This document shows, in pieces, positions 1-13,400 of a DNA stretch of 64,000 nt. The notes under the pieces were generated by a model, which saw only the letters and a list, made by a program, of their open reading frames with translations, did not search any database and was not told the DNA's origin. The translations under genes were made by a program, and so were the position numbers. The first letter of the stretch is position 1; every line of letters starts with the position of its first letter. Source of the DNA: Trichosporon coremiiforme. Its lineage: Eukaryota > Basidiomycota > Tremellomycetes > Trichosporonales > Trichosporonaceae. Location of the stretch: NCBI GenBank assembly GCA_039545355.1, contig BCJJ01000006.1, positions 868,001 to 932,000 of the forward strand. Reading direction: 5' to 3'.

Positions 1-906
1 GACGTCGCAAAGACTTCGCCATCGCCTCCATCGCCGTTCTCCTCCATGCCAGCAACCGCACCTGTTTGTGCGCATATGCAGTTGAAAAATCCAAAAAATA
101 ATTCGACCCGAAGGTCGCCTCTCTGAACAATTACTTGTTTCATCCATATGCTGGGGAAATGCTAATCTTCTCTGTATCGTTCCAAATTTATCATATTGCC
201 CGGCCGAAGCCGGGCGACGTCCAGACTAATGGCGAGTACCGGTGGGTTAGCCTAGGCGGATTCGGCGTTAGCTGGCAACGCATTATGTGGCACCGGGCAA
301 GATGGAGTGACACGTGACACGTACCAAACGAGCAGGCGGAGACACTGTGCGGTCGCAAGTCTCGAGTCCATGCATTGCAGAGTGGACTCGAGAACGTGAC
401 GAGGAAGAGGTACGCATGCATAGGAGCCATATTGGTAGTTGAAGGCAGATGGTAGGGGGCTGACAGGGCGAAAGACCAGCGCGCAGGGTGGCCGGACTTC
501 GCGACCACCTCCACCTCCACCGGTCACCCTGCTCTCCCAACTTTCTTGACGCTGCAAGATCAGCAGTCTGACGCACACTGTCTGTCCCCTGCATGCCTCG
601 TTGATCGCCAGGCTATCAATCTGCCACCTCCTTCCCGCCGAAAGCAGCAATGCGAAGCATGGTTGTCGGATACGCAGAGTGACACCCCCAAGCTGGCGCG
701 GGCGGAAGACGCCACCGTGACGGCCATATTGGTGATCGGTCGCGATCGGGCGGCATGAATCCCGAAGAGCTCGTCGGGTGGCCCACTACGTCTCCACGTC
801 GCAGCACATGGTGCCGTCCTTCTTCTAACCCTCGCTATCAATGAGCAGCGCGCAAGACGGTCATGTCTCTCATCAAGGATTATAAACAAGTGCTACAAAA
901 CTCAGT
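1..906. other. Intergenic sequence, no gene supported
   Basis: No frame shows convincing coding character. The first 60 bases are open in two frames and could be the tail of a gene lying to the left, but nothing recognisable can be read. One palindromic CACGTG site lies at 311-316. The right part is the 3' flank of the gene that ends at 907. Confidence 0.4.
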
Positions 907-1811
907 CTACTTGGCGAGGAACTTGGACGCGAGGCCCATGAGCTGGGCGGCGCCCTGGGAGCCTCCCTGGCCCGAGAGCGCGCCCTGGACCTGGTTCTGG
1001 ACGAGGAGCTTCATGACAGTGGCGCCGGCCGAGTTGAGGACGTCCTGCTCGGATCCGCCCTGAGCGCCGCCGGCCTGGTTGAAGAGCTTGGAGGCCTCGG
1101 CGAGCGCCATGCCGATCAGCTTGGAGATCATGGACTGCTGGCCCTGCTCCTGACCGCCGGCGTTGCCGGAGGCGAAGCTCTTGAACGCCTGGATCGCGGC
1201 GGCGGCACCCATAGAGTTGGCGTTGAGACCAGACGCGTTGCCCTGGTTGTACGCCTCGTTGTGCGCCTGCTCAGCCGACTTCTCGTCGACGGACGAGTTG
1301 GGGTTGACGTTCGACTGGATGTGACCCATCGCGGCGGAGAGCATGCCCTGCAGCTGGTTGCCGTTGGCACCCTGGGCGTTGGCGCCGGAGAGAAGCGAGG
1401 CAAAGTCAACTGTATGTCAGCGACGGCCGCAGGCCGGAACGGGTACACAGTGGTCACATGCTGGCGAGCAGAAGAGATAACCAGCGGCGAAAGTCTGTGC
1501 GCGACATGTACTCACAGGAAGAGCCCTGGTTGGAGTTGAAGCCGCCACCCTGCTGCTGCTGGCCGTTGAAGCCCTCGCCCTGCTGCTGCTGGCCGTTGAA
1601 GCCGCCCTGCTGCTGGCCCTGCTGGTTCTGGCCCGAGACTGTGAATGTCAGTGACGTCCTGATTCCCACTCCGACTCCGTTCAAGTCCCCACAGATCTGC
1701 CTGGAGCCCTGGCCGGGGCCGAATTGCGCGGACGGCCAAGCGAACGGGGAATTGAAGGCACTCACGCTGCTGCTGAACCTGGTTCTTAGCGAAGTTGAGG
1801 AGACCGTCCAT
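907..1811 (-). CDS. Small Gly/Gln/Ala-rich protein of unknown function (fungal 'beta-flanking protein' type)
   Basis: Three exons: 1811-1766, 1638-1516 and 1409-907, giving 223 residues. All junctions use GTGAGT donors and CAG acceptors and close in frame. The protein starts MDGLLNFAKNQVQQQ. The middle exon encodes repeats of the form GGFNGQQQQGEGFNGQQQQ. The C-terminal half is helical and rich in Ala, Gly and Gln, with the segments FDFASLLSGANAQG and MGAAAAIQAFKSFASG. This resembles short fungal proteins annotated as beta-flanking or DUF7721 proteins, whose role is unknown. I see no signal peptide, membrane segment or catalytic motif. The Met at 1344 inside exon 3 is in frame but is not the start, because the upstream exons join cleanly to it. 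Confidence 0.8.
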
Positions 1812-4493
1812 TGTTGTTGAGTTTGAGTGAATGGGTGAAACGAACTTGAACTTGTTGGACACGCTGGCGGAAGACCATAACGAATTGGCTCCGGGGTGTG
1901 TCGATCGCCGCTGAGCGGCAGCGTCAGTGCCAGCGCGTAGTGACGCGCTGGGCCAAGGGTTCAGCGTCGAATATAGTCGGGTCCGCCTGGGTCAGCGCTC
2001 CCGTTGGTCCAGCAGGTCATCGGCTGCGGAAAAGACGCCTCTACCCCTGGGAATGGCTCATGCATTGGGCTCATCTCTGCTCAGAGTGCAGATCTTCTCC
2101 ATCCATGCATCATGATCTGCCGTTGTATGCGGTGACAGCTCTTGACGCTCGACCATCATTCGCAGTAAAAGTGGGATCGCACGACCAGGATAGAACCAGG
2201 AACAGATACCGCGTGGCATGTCCTGCGCCGGAATCCTTGAAGCCCGAATTCTGACGTACGTCGGACGCGGGCTACACGAGGATATAGACTCTGGCGGAGT
2301 GACGGTCCGTCGGAGACGAGCGACACGGGATTATGCGCGAATGCAGACTTCTGCGGCCATCTGGGCGTCTGCGGCCAGGTTATGTACCCGGCCCCGAGCA
2401 TGTCTGCGGGCTGGTCAGCTGCACATGATACGCGCAAAGCCATGCGCAATGTACGCCGGGTGCGAAGTCGGGTCTAAGTCGTCCTGCGCGGCGTGCGCGG
2501 CGCTCCAAGCCTTCTCACGTCCCTGCGCCGCAGCTGTTCGCATGCAGCTGCGTCCTGCATGCTCCTGCACGGCTCCTGCACTATTCATGTGCCAGCTTTC
2601 TTGCGTACGCCTGCGGTTGCGCCTGTTCTGTTCCCGCAGAATGGAGCGAATGCCTCGTACCTGCGTCAACATGGGCGTGTGACTAACCAGTGTCAGATAA
2701 GACCCCACCGATCGGCAGTCAGTCTGCGAAGCGACTTTTGGAGCGGACAGGGAGTGGGCAGGGAGTGGGCAAATGGACCGCCTTGACCGTATTTGAAGGA
2801 AATCAAGGAACATTGCGTAGTGACATTGCGCATATCTGGGCACATCTGGAGGCTGCATTCAAGTCTGCGATCCGTGTCTCTTGTGTGTCCTGATGAGAAC
2901 TCGGGCTGCCCTCTGGCTGGATGGTTGTGATGTAGCTGGCGCGCGCACTCAATATAACGCAAGATTCGATGGTCCCTGCGTCGCTTCGTCCATCCCCCTC
3001 GATACGGTTGGCGCACAGGGGCATTCGGTTTCGCAGGCTCGCCTGACACTGTTGCACCGGCGTACGGGTACATGGGAAGGTGGGCTGTCCATTGGCGGTC
3101 CTGACGCGCAGCCACAAACTTCGGCTCAGCTCATGTAGACGCGTTGCGGCGCGCCGCGTCCACGTACATTACATTACATGAGAGGTGAGGCTGGGTGCCG
3201 CGTGTCACTTGACTCTGGCACTGAATGGGAGGGCGGACGACGCGTCCCAGGAGCTGTTTAGGACATGATTTGGATCATGTCGAACAGCGCTGCGCGATGT
3301 GCCAGGAGTAGGTTGAGGCTTGGCTTCCCTTTGCAGGAGTTATGCAGTTCGCACACAGGAGCCTAGCTCCAAGTACAGGAGCCGATGGAGCGCGCAGGAG
3401 TTTAGGAGCTTGCAGGGGCTGTTGCGAGGGGAGGGAAGGTGCGACATTGACGCGGTGGCCGGAGCCGGTGGAGGTTGGGCTCAGTGCAGCGCTGCAGCAG
3501 CCAACGGGCTATGTCAGACCACGTGTCTGCCCTGGATCCAGGGTGGCGCCCCGCATCACGGAGAGCTTGGACGGAATCGACTGTGGGTGGACGATTAATG
3601 GCGGTGGGAATTTCTGGCCTATCAGAGGATGAGGATGGGTGTGATCTTGATCCAAATCGTGATCCAGCTGCGTGATCCTACGGGACCAGCCACCCATCAT
3701 TGCACTCAACGCTCGCATTCAGCCATGAATGATCCTAGGAACCTATACCTGGCCTGGCAGCCGAGAATTTTGCCAGCCAGCCAGGCTGAGTCAACTGTCT
3801 CCTGCATACCTCGCCCTGGACCTGGCGGGCTTGGTACAGCCGGTGCGCTACCGCATGCATTGTCATCTCATCTTTTGTGCACCACTTTTGCAACACCTCG
3901 TCTTTCGACATTGACATCGGCACACAGCGTCGCTGTTGTTTGTGCAACACCAGGGGAGTAGCATATCGCGCGTTCCTAGAGCCCTGCAGCGCGGTTGATT
4001 TTTGCACGAAAGAAGGAAAAGCAAACATAACTCCTCGCGACGGCGGCCAACCAGCGGTGAGGTCACCCTAGCCGCGAGCCCAGTCAGGCAGCCAGGCAGC
4101 CAGGCAGCCCCGCCTACACACTTCGCCCTAGCACACTACCAGCCAACCTTGTTCAGGGTTGCTAAACACGGCTCCATTCCTGAGCGCACCAACACTCGTG
4201 CGTCCACTGAACGGCCTCGATTCCTACATCCTTCATCTCCAGCACACTCCATACATTACACTGCATCGCTCCATCTCTCTACCCAACCGAACTCTATCTG
4301 TACATTGATCCTTTCGCCTCGTCCTCGCACTTTCTCTCGATCTCTCTCCCTCGTTGTTCGCCGCTCTTGCCCCAGTTCTGCCTCTCTTGCTCCTCCCACC
4401 ACACACAACCAACACCCACCACCACGCTCGACCAACACCCCTCTCCTACGCGATCCAACTGGGCACGTCTGCCCACAGTGACGTCCTGCCATC
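1812..4493. other. Long intergenic region between divergent genes
   Basis: The 2.7 kb between the gene starting at 1811 (-) and the cyclin starting at 4494 (+) should hold both promoters. Reading frames here are short and lack conserved protein content. The last 400 bases (about 4080-4490) are CT-rich with many CACA and TCTC stretches, typical of a basidiomycete promoter and leader. I saw no tRNA or rRNA. Confidence 0.5.
4085..4109. repeat. Short tandem repeat, three 8-bp units
   Basis: The unit CAGGCAGC is repeated three times in a row in the cyclin promoter region. Confidence 0.7.
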
Positions 4494-6577
4494 ATGGCCA
4501 GCGGTATCCCTGTAAGTTTTCTCTCTTCCTTTTGTTCGATCTGCCTCATGTAGTACATGAGTGAGCTCGGACCCAGTCGAGTGTCTGGGCGCAGGTCCCC
4601 TGTTTGTGCCCTGCTTGCCATCAGAGGAGGGGGGGGGGGGGGTCATGTTCTTTGTCCACCACCTCGTTTCCAAACCGCGGAAGCATAGCTGCGCCTGGGT
4701 CGGGGCGGTCCCTGCACCCGTGTGAAGATGTCGAACACCACTTGTCATTACATTTCCCTCATGAACGACGCGACGCGCCCATCATAGCCCATCGTCGTCG
4801 TCGTCGATCGTCCTTCCTTCCTCTTTCCTTCCTTCGGCGCACTTCCTGCGCCCCTTGTCATTGATAAACACCAAACATTCAAACATCGGTTGACCATGGT
4901 GCAGACTCGGCGCTTCGCCCGTCGCGTGGATGAGAATGCTCTCCCTGCTACTTCAACCATTGCGACCCGTTCTCGCTCGGCCAACTCTGCCAACACCGCT
5001 TCCAACAACGGCAGCAACACGACCATTCCTGTTATGAAGAAGACTGGCTCGACTGCCGGCGCCACCACCCGCTCATCCACCCTCACCGTCGACACCAAAT
5101 CTACTCTCGGCAAGACCACCATGACCAGGCGGCGTGCAGCCCTTGGTGAGATCCCCCAGGCCTCTGAGAATGGCCCCAAGAAGTCCGCCGCTGCCGGTAA
5201 GGGCAAGAACGTTGAGCGTCGTCCTCTCCAGAGCACGCAGCAGACCCAGCAGCCCCTCCGCCGCACCACTCGCAACATTGTCTCCGAGCCCAAGGATGAC
5301 AAGGTCCCCATCAGCAAACGCAAGCTTCCTTCGACAACCCGTCCCACCCGCCCAGCGACCTCGCGCGGCAACTCGATCACGTCCACGTCCACCACCACCT
5401 CGGAGCGTGGCACGCGCGTCTCGCGCACCATTCAGCCCACGTCGTCCCTCCCCGAGGCTGGTCCCGCCGCCAAGCGCCTCCGCCCCTCCCCTTCGCCGTC
5501 ACCGCCTCCCGAGGAAAAGGAGGTTACCGATGTCCTCGAAGCCGTCGACTACGACGCTGATGTTCCCGAGCTCAAGGTGGAGCGGATACAGCGCAGCCCG
5601 CGTCCGGTTGCGAAGGATGCTGGATGGACTGACCTCGACGCCGAGGACGAGGGTGACCCAACCATGGTCAGCGAGTACGTCATTGACGCGTTCAACTACA
5701 TGATGGAGCTCGAGGTGAGTAACCCTCTTTCTTCCATGATGAATTATACTGACTCTTTCTGCAGAAGACGACCATGGCGGATCCCGACTACATGGACAGG
5801 CAAGACGAGCTGCAGTGGAAGATGCGCTGCATTCTCAACGACTGGATCATCGAGGTGCACTCCAAATTCCGCCTGCTCCCCGAGACACTCCTGATCGCGA
5901 CCAACCTCATCGACCGGTTCCTGTCCAAGCGCTCCGTGTCATTAGTCAAGTTCCAGCTTGTCGGTCTTACTGCCCTCTTCGTCGCCGCCAAGTACGAGGA
6001 GGTCATCTGTCCCTCGGTCACGCACTTCCTGCACATGACTGACGGTGGTTACGACGTCGGAGAGATCCTCCGCGCCGAGCGCTACCTCCTCACCACCCTT
6101 GGATTCGACCTGTCCTTCCCCAATCCCCTGCACTTCCTTCGTCGCGTCTCCAAGGCCGACGGCTACGATGTGCATGCGCGCACCGTTGCCAAGTACTTCA
6201 TCGAGATCAGCTGCGTCGAGCACCGCCTGATCCCGTACCCCCCGTCAATGCTTGCCGCCGCAGCCATGTGGCTCGCCCGCCTGTGCCTCGAGCGCGGTCC
6301 ATGGCACGCCAACATGATCCACTACTCGGGCTACTCGCAGGCCGAGCTGCTGCCGTGTGCGCAGGTCATGCTCGACTTTGTGCTCGACCCCGAGGTCGAC
6401 CTGGCGTCCGCCTTCTTCAAGAAGTACGCCAGCAAGAAGCACCTGAAGGCGTCGGTCTACGTTCGCGAGTGGGCGATGCACCGATGGCCCGAGTCCGACG
6501 TGCCCGGACACGAGCTCGAGGAGGAGTTCGGGCTCGACGACCAGGTCCCTCCCCCTCCGCCGCCCAGCTCGGAGTAA
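4494..6577 (+). CDS. B-type cyclin (G2/M cyclin, Clb family)
   Basis: Exons 4494-4511, 4905-5714 and 5765-6577 give 546 residues. The first exon encodes only MASGIP and has a perfect GTAAGT donor; joined to the acceptor at 4904 it reads MASGIPTRRFARRVDEN. The Met at 4896 is an alternative start if that exon is not used. The N-terminal half is basic and disordered. It contains a destruction-box-like RAALGEI at about residues 83-89, which would allow degradation by the anaphase-promoting complex. The cyclin fold begins near residue 290, with MRCILNDWIIEVHSKF at about 296-311, followed by the second cyclin box. Such cyclins bind and activate Cdk1 for mitosis. The 393-nt first intron contains a run of 14 G at 4629-4642. 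Family assignment is firm; the exact paralog is not resolved. Confidence 0.92.
4629..4642. repeat. Poly-G run in cyclin intron 1
   Basis: Fourteen consecutive G on the + strand inside the first intron of the cyclin gene. It is likely length-variable and prone to sequencing error. Confidence 0.8.
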
Positions 6578-9500
6578 AAGTTTAGTATACAAAAACACGA
6601 AGCCGAACTCGACTCGATAGACCCCAAGCGTCGTGCCGCCCAGCGCCGACGCTGATACCATCTGCAGCATTCCACTTACGACCCAGCAACACATCGACAA
6701 CCATTCCCCCGTTCCCCCATTCCCCCGCATCAACCAACCCTACTTCTTGGCAAGACCTTGTGTTATTTTCACCTTCATCATTAATGGCTCCATAGCGTGG
6801 CGAGCCGTAGTCTGTTACGTTTGCATGGCATAGAAGCATGTGCGTGTTATCAAAAGTGTTTAGGAAGACAATCAACAATGCAACTGTGTGCCCTAAGTGT
6901 GTTTCTTGCTGCAGAGGCTGTCGTGCGAGGTCTGCACGAGCAGGTGACGCAGATCACGTTGAGAAGTCAATCGCCACGGAGGAATAACGTGATATCGCGT
7001 GGACAGACTTGGTGGTCGACCGTGGGGAAGCATGGCGCGCGGTCTAGCAGTTTATGGCCCAAAGTCATGTACGGAGACTGGCCCCTGGTGCGATCCAATG
7101 TCCAACGAGAGCGCGCGCCAGGTCCAGGCTCAGCGTGGCGGGGGACGCCACACTATGAGGATGGTATGCATCGACAGTACGTGGGTGGGCGTAAGTGACA
7201 CCGGAGTAGGTTCGTAGACCGCGTTCAGAGCCCAACTGACGGTCACATGGCGGGCACGAGGCGCGCGAGAGAGGGACGCGAGATTACAGGCAAGAGGTGT
7301 GATCGAACTCTGCGTCACGCTCTGTACGCTCCGGAGCCCAGTCCGACTCCGGGATGTGGGCGGCTCGGTCCACTTGCTGAGTATTGAGTGCTTTCGAGTA
7401 AGCATACACTGCACTGTGGGTGTGCAATGGGTGCTGGGTACGGAGCGCACCCGTTGAGGCGTATGATGGGTGACAGATGCTGGGTGGGTTGGGCGGAGCC
7501 TGTGCATCAGTATGCTGTGTATGCGGTGCAGGCGGGCATGTACGGAACAGCGGGGATGTGGGTTCGACGATGAACAGGAGCCCGCTGCATAAGCTCACAT
7601 GGGGCGTGGGAGTGCCGAAACTTAATCCACGTTTTTCGGTGAGTCATCGTTCACCTCATTCTTGCGCTCGTGTGCATCTCGACGTGGCTGCACTCTAACA
7701 TGGCCGGCAGTCATGTCTGCTTCTGGCTGCGCCGAGAGTAACGTCGTGAAGAGTTAGGAAGGAGGGCGCACGAGGGCCCCGCTGACAGCGAGCAAAATGT
7801 AATTGGGAACCGGTCCCGTCCATTGGGACACGCAATGAAGCGCCGAACCTAGACTCGACCCGGCAGCACCTCTCTGAGCCTGTTCCCGATCCATCATCTT
7901 CACAACTCTTCTAACATGAATGCCAAGCCGAGCCGTCTCATTCCACTTTGAGAACACACAATCCTCCATGCGCGCCCAAGTCGCGAAGCAGCCTTCGTCA
8001 CTGGAAGAGTTCGACGGCGCTGCAAGGTGGTGCTCAGCAGAGGCGCAGATGGCGTCGCACAAGCACAGATTAACCTAAAACACGAACGAAACGGGGTTCG
8101 AAAACCTTAAATTCTTTACTCTTCGAGTTGTCTCGATTTGAAGACAGGGGTTCAGAGTTCAGTGGGAACCCCCGGATCCGAGTGAGCATGAAAAGGTACG
8201 GTCCGCTCTGCCGAAGGGTCATTTGAACCGGTTGAAGCACTTGGAGCGAAGGTGAAGCGAGCTTGACGTGAGCTTCGGTCCCATTAGATCTGTTCATGCA
8301 CGTGCAGCGCTTTCTGTGATGCTCCCTTTGCCCGTACATACGATCTGGACCGCGTGGACTCCGGGTATGCTTGTTTGTTTGTGTGTGTTTGTGCTGTCAG
8401 CCAGAGTCACACGCGGTCGACGACTTCTCGTCAGAATGTGGCTGCGGTTACGAAAGTCCGTCCAACGAGAGAAGTCGGATGACTCCACTCGTGTTCTCAC
8501 GATCCCACTGTAGTACCCTGTCTAGAGTCCGCCGAACACCGAAACGCTGATCTTCAATGTTGCACGAGGTCGCAGGACCAAAGGATCGCAGGGTGGGCGG
8601 CAGACTCGTCGCGAACTAGCACGCTGGGTCTCTCGTCCACTTGCCCGCTCAGCCGCTCGCCCGCTCGCAGTGCTCGCGGGTCCGAGGTCTGATCAGAGAC
8701 ACGACGAGACACATGAGACAAATGCAGGACGCATGAGCATTAACTTTGCAGTCGGCAGCAAGCATGAAGGCTTCAAAGCTTGAATCCGCGATTGAGAGCA
8801 AGGGAAGCGGGCGATCCTTGTGTATCCAGGCTGCGCATTCTGCAGTGTGCGTTTCAGCTCGGCGTCGACGCCCTCTGTTCTGCCGTTCCCTTGGACCCTC
8901 CCTTCGATGCCGCGGAGCCCGCACCCACCACCCACCGTTCATGGTTGCCAGCAGAGCTGCGAAAGGGAAATTTGAGCCGAACGGCGGCGCGGCCCAGGGT
9001 CGGTCAGACGTTCAAGTCATGATGGACCAACAGAAAGAGAGGGCGCGCGAGTGCGGGAGCTCTTGTTGTGATAGCGCCAGCAGTCCGCGGGTAAACAGGC
9101 AGCAAGCTGAAACGCCACTTCGGAAGTGCGCCAGGGCAGACTAGCGTGCCTCCAGCTGCTGGCAGAGCACCCTGGGCCGTTGCCGCGGCGCCCGGGTTAC
9201 CTCCTTTCGTGTGCGCGCGTTTTCCGGGACGATGAGAGGGTCCCGCCCTGAGCCCGGCCCTGATCTCGGCGGTGAGACGGCAGTCGGACTGGAATTCAAC
9301 GCACACAAGGATCACGTACGTAACAAACTTTATTCATCTCGATACGCTAGCTCCCCCGTCTCTCTCTCTTCCACCTCCAAGTACGCTCGACTGCAAGCTC
9401 TCAGCGCTCAGCGTTCTCACAGCCTAGCAGCATGCGTCTCATCCTCATCCTCACCACCTTTTCACCACTCGTCAAGTCAAGGTTGCCGGCTGTCTTCATC

Positions 9501-10463
9501 GAGCATCATCTCCTCCCGGGCCACACCCTTAGCCCTTATTCCCTGCTCGTCCCTCGGCCCTTCCGTCTCAGAACTCAACCGACACACCGTACCACCCCGT
9601 CACTCCGGACTCTCCCTCCCAAATCCATTCCGCACATCTGATTCATTTCATTTTACCCAGTTGTCTCCATCCTTAGCAGTCCTGCGCCATCCTGCACTAG
9701 TTGTAACGAAAACCCGCGCCCTCCCGCCTCACGAGCCTTGAGCCACCCCGCGACCCGCCCGAGTGCGCCGCCAACGAGCACTGTCCTCCTTTCGCGCGCC
9801 CTCGCCTTTCCTTCTTCGACGCTCGCGCACGACCGTTCCTTCAAGCTCTTCGAGTCCACCCACTCACTTCGGTTCCCCTTGCTCCCTTGATCGTTTGTCA
9901 CGGCCAGCCCGGCTGCTGTCGCCCCGCCCGCCCGCCCGCCTGCACCACGCTGTACGCCTCGCTTCTCTGTACGATTTATCACCTTCTTTTCACCCTGCCT
10001 GAGAATCGCTGCCGACACTAAACTTGCTCATATCCTGAACCGCCTGAACCGCCAGCCAGACCGGCCGCTGACCGACCGCACGCTAGAGCCGTTCGTCCGT
10101 CGTTCCCTCGTGCTCGCTGCCTTCCTCGCGACAACGTTGCACCTCGATTTCATCTCGATCCCGATCTACCATCTACCACTACTTTAACCTTGCCCAACCA
10201 CCATCTTGGTCAGCCCGTCGCGTGCTTGTCGTCTTGATCTCACTCTCCTTGCATCCACACACTCTCTTTCAACCAGCACGACCGACCCCCATCTCGAACC
10301 GAATCTCGAGCTTCGACGCGACTGCGATACTCCCCTCTGGCGATCATCTGCCCTTGTCCCATTCAACTTTTGCCCCGTCCGCCAAATCTTGACCATCATT
10401 TCGTCCTCGATCTAGTTGTGAATACCACTCGAGCTTTGTCGGACTTTCCAGTCGGTTGCAGCG
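6578..10463. other. Long gene-free region and CT-rich leader of the downstream gene
   Basis: No conserved protein can be read on either strand over 3.9 kb. From about 9300 the + strand becomes strongly CT-rich and stays so to the ATG at 10464. This suggests a long 5' leader or core promoter for the large downstream gene, perhaps with a spliced untranslated exon. I checked TTCGA-containing places (for example 8093-8105) for a tRNA T-arm and found no pairing. Confidence 0.45.
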
Positions 10464-13400
10464 ATGACTCAATACTCGCCGTACCCCGGTGCCATGGCCG
10501 CCGACATCTGGCCGCTGTCCATGTCTGAGATGACCGACCAGCTGAAGCAGTCGCGCAACCCGAGGTCTATCAGCAAGCCGCCATCCCCGACCCTCGTCGG
10601 CACGTCGCCGTACGACAACCGCGCAGAGGCGGCTGCCGGCGCTGCCGCACTGGTTAAGAACCAGCTGCCACAAACGGACCGCACCGCGACTGAGCCGAGA
10701 CCAAGAGGAAGTGGGAGCCGCCCGTCCATGCCGCAGACGTTTCGGTCCGCGTCCCTCCCGGCAGCTGCTAATGGCACTATCTCAAGCGGATCACTCAATC
10801 CGAACGGATCCACGCTAGCGTTCCCTCAGCAGTCATTCATGAATGGTTCGCAGCGGCTACCCGCCGTTCAGTCGCCGGAGCTTCCTTGCGTCGTCTTGAC
10901 GCCACCGGATGGTAAGCATTTTGTATCCTGGGGCGTGACTAACTTTCCACAGAGGAGCACGACGGATCGGACATTGCGCTGTTCCCTCATCCGGCTCCGG
11001 GAGCCGCCGAGTTCGCGGATGGAGGCAACGTGAAAACGATTCTGGACGCGCCGATGCCGCCACCGCGTGACGTGATGCCGCCGGGCAACCCGCCAGAGGA
11101 GCAGGCTCCTCCTCAGCAGCGCGTCGGACATCCCTATGTTCAGCAGCCGACGCCCGTTCATGGGCAACCGTACCAGCAACAGCCTCAGCAGCGACACATG
11201 ACGGCGAACGCTGCCAGTAAAGCCGCTCCCGCAGGAGCTAAAAAGCGTGACCAGGTCATTAACAATGTACCTGGCACGTCTGGATCGTCGTCCAACCTGG
11301 TCGAGCGACGGTCGCCGGCGAACCAACGCGTCGGCGAGAGCCAGTTTGACAGTGAGTGGGCGTCGCTCGTGGAGAGTCTGCCAAGCCCGACAGTTCAGGA
11401 GGAAGACAGCCCCGTGCCTCCTAAGCAGACGCCGCCAACGCCACCGCTTCCTATGGCACAGCAGCAACGGAACGGTTCTAAGGAGAATGTCTCGTCCCCG
11501 CAGCCCCCGCTTTACCCGTCAAGAAGGGCGCCGGTGCCGCCACAGGAGGAGGCGTCTGGTTCTCGGGATCGCTCGCCCATGATCGACAAGCGCTCCGCCT
11601 CCGCGTCCAACGTCCCGCCGATGACACCGAAGAAGGGTCCTAAGGAGGGTGCTTCGGAGCCGTCGACGCAGAAGCAGAAGAAGAGCATGGACTCGCAGGA
11701 GGGCACGACGACGAAGACTCAACGACGACGGACGCTGTCGTTGTCTTCGATCTTCACAAGGAAGAAGAAGCACAACGTTGAGGACCTTCCCCCGATGCCC
11801 AACGGCGAGCAGGTGCCCAAGAGCCCCAAGAGCCCGAAAACGCCTAAGACGCCAAAAATCAAGGAGTTCCCTGCTCTCGACGAATCTGTATCCAAGGCCA
11901 CGGGAGCGGCGACGTCAAGTACGAAGCGAGAGAGGCGCAAGACGCTAAAGGAGGTGTTTGGCATGGGCGATTCTGACAGTAAGTCTGTCCGCAAGTCCAA
12001 GTCCAAGCCCGATCTACGCCGGCGCAACTCGTTCGACCTTGAGCCTGTGCCTCCTCTCCCTGCTGCCGGCCGCCCCGGCTCGCCGTCTGTTGGACGAGCG
12101 GGGTCGCCCGTACCCTCGTCCGCTGCCTGGCCTGGAGGAGCACCCGCGCCCGTCTCTAAGACAGCCGTGCCGGAGGCTCTCGCCGCACTCACCGCCAATG
12201 CTTCTAAGGACAAGCCAAAGGTTGAAGTCGTGCCTGACGTATTCGCTGCGTTCAACTCGAGCACAACGTCGCTTATCAACACGTCGACTATGCGCCGCCA
12301 GACTATGAAGTCGCCGACGGGAGAGGAGCATCCATGCGTCCCCCCACCGCTTAGAGAGTCGGTCGAGGAGGCGCCGCCGCTTCCGTCTGTTGTCCGGCAA
12401 TCGAACGAGGAGCCGCTGCCGCCCAAGATCACGCGAGGATCCGATGAGAGGCAGTGGCCGGCACATGTCATCGGACTGCGCTCCGATGAGAGGGCGCCGT
12501 CGCCGATTGCCACGCGCCGCTCGGACGAGAGTAGCCAGCCGTCGCCTATTGTCACAAGGCGACCAGATGAGAGGCGCCCTTCGTCACTGCTCGTCACGAG
12601 GCAGTCGGACGAGAGGAGGCATGCTGCCCCGTCTGCCACTGTTCCGCCACCGTCGAACGAGAAGCCGCAGCCGTCCTTCGTCGTCAAGGGTGGAGCGCAC
12701 ACTGGCGGCGCCCGCATGCCGAGCTACCAGTCGCAGGATGAGGACTTTGCGGCGCGGCAACGGCACGTCGAGGCGCTTGCTGCTCTGGAGGGTCACGGCA
12801 AGAAGAGCAGGAAGGAGCGCAAGTCGACTAACGATGACAAGGAGAAGAAGAAAAACCGCACCCGCTCGCAGTCTCTCAGCAAGCGTATCTCTATGAGCGT
12901 CATTGGTGTCTTTAAGCGCAAGAAGGAGGACGGCGGAGCCAACGATGAGGATCTTCCTGACGTCCCCGTTCTTCCTGCTGCTTACATCAAGCACTCAGCC
13001 TCGACGCCCAGCCTGCATCGCGGAACTCCCCCGATGGGCGGCTCGACGTCGCCCGAATCGACTTGGGGCCGTACCGGCGCTCAGGTCTTGGCTCAGCTCG
13101 GTGGACCTTCGCCTGATTCCACTTGGGGACGCTCTCAGGGCCCGCCGACGCCGACCGCGGTCGCGCAGAATGGCTCGATCAGCTCGATGACCTCGCTTGC
13201 CAAGCGCGAGAAGCGCCTGCATAATATCCAGCGCATCCCTCCTCCGCGCCTGAACGATGATGAGCGCCTTGCTTCCTCCAATTCGGGCCACTCGCTGTCA
13301 GAGCGCTCTGCGTCGCCTGCCAGTGTTGATGTCCCCAATGTGACTCTGCCGCTCAAGATCGTGAAGCAGCCGTCGCTGTCTCTGAAGAACAAGCCCGTCG

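Noticed and set aside
4896..4898. Met as start of the cyclin
   Set aside because: The separate exon MASGIP with a perfect donor joins in frame and removes this Met as part of the intron; kept only as an alternative.
8093..8110. GGGTTCGAAAACC, resembling a tRNA T-arm
   Set aside because: The flanking bases do not pair into a T-stem and no acceptor or anticodon arm can be drawn upstream.
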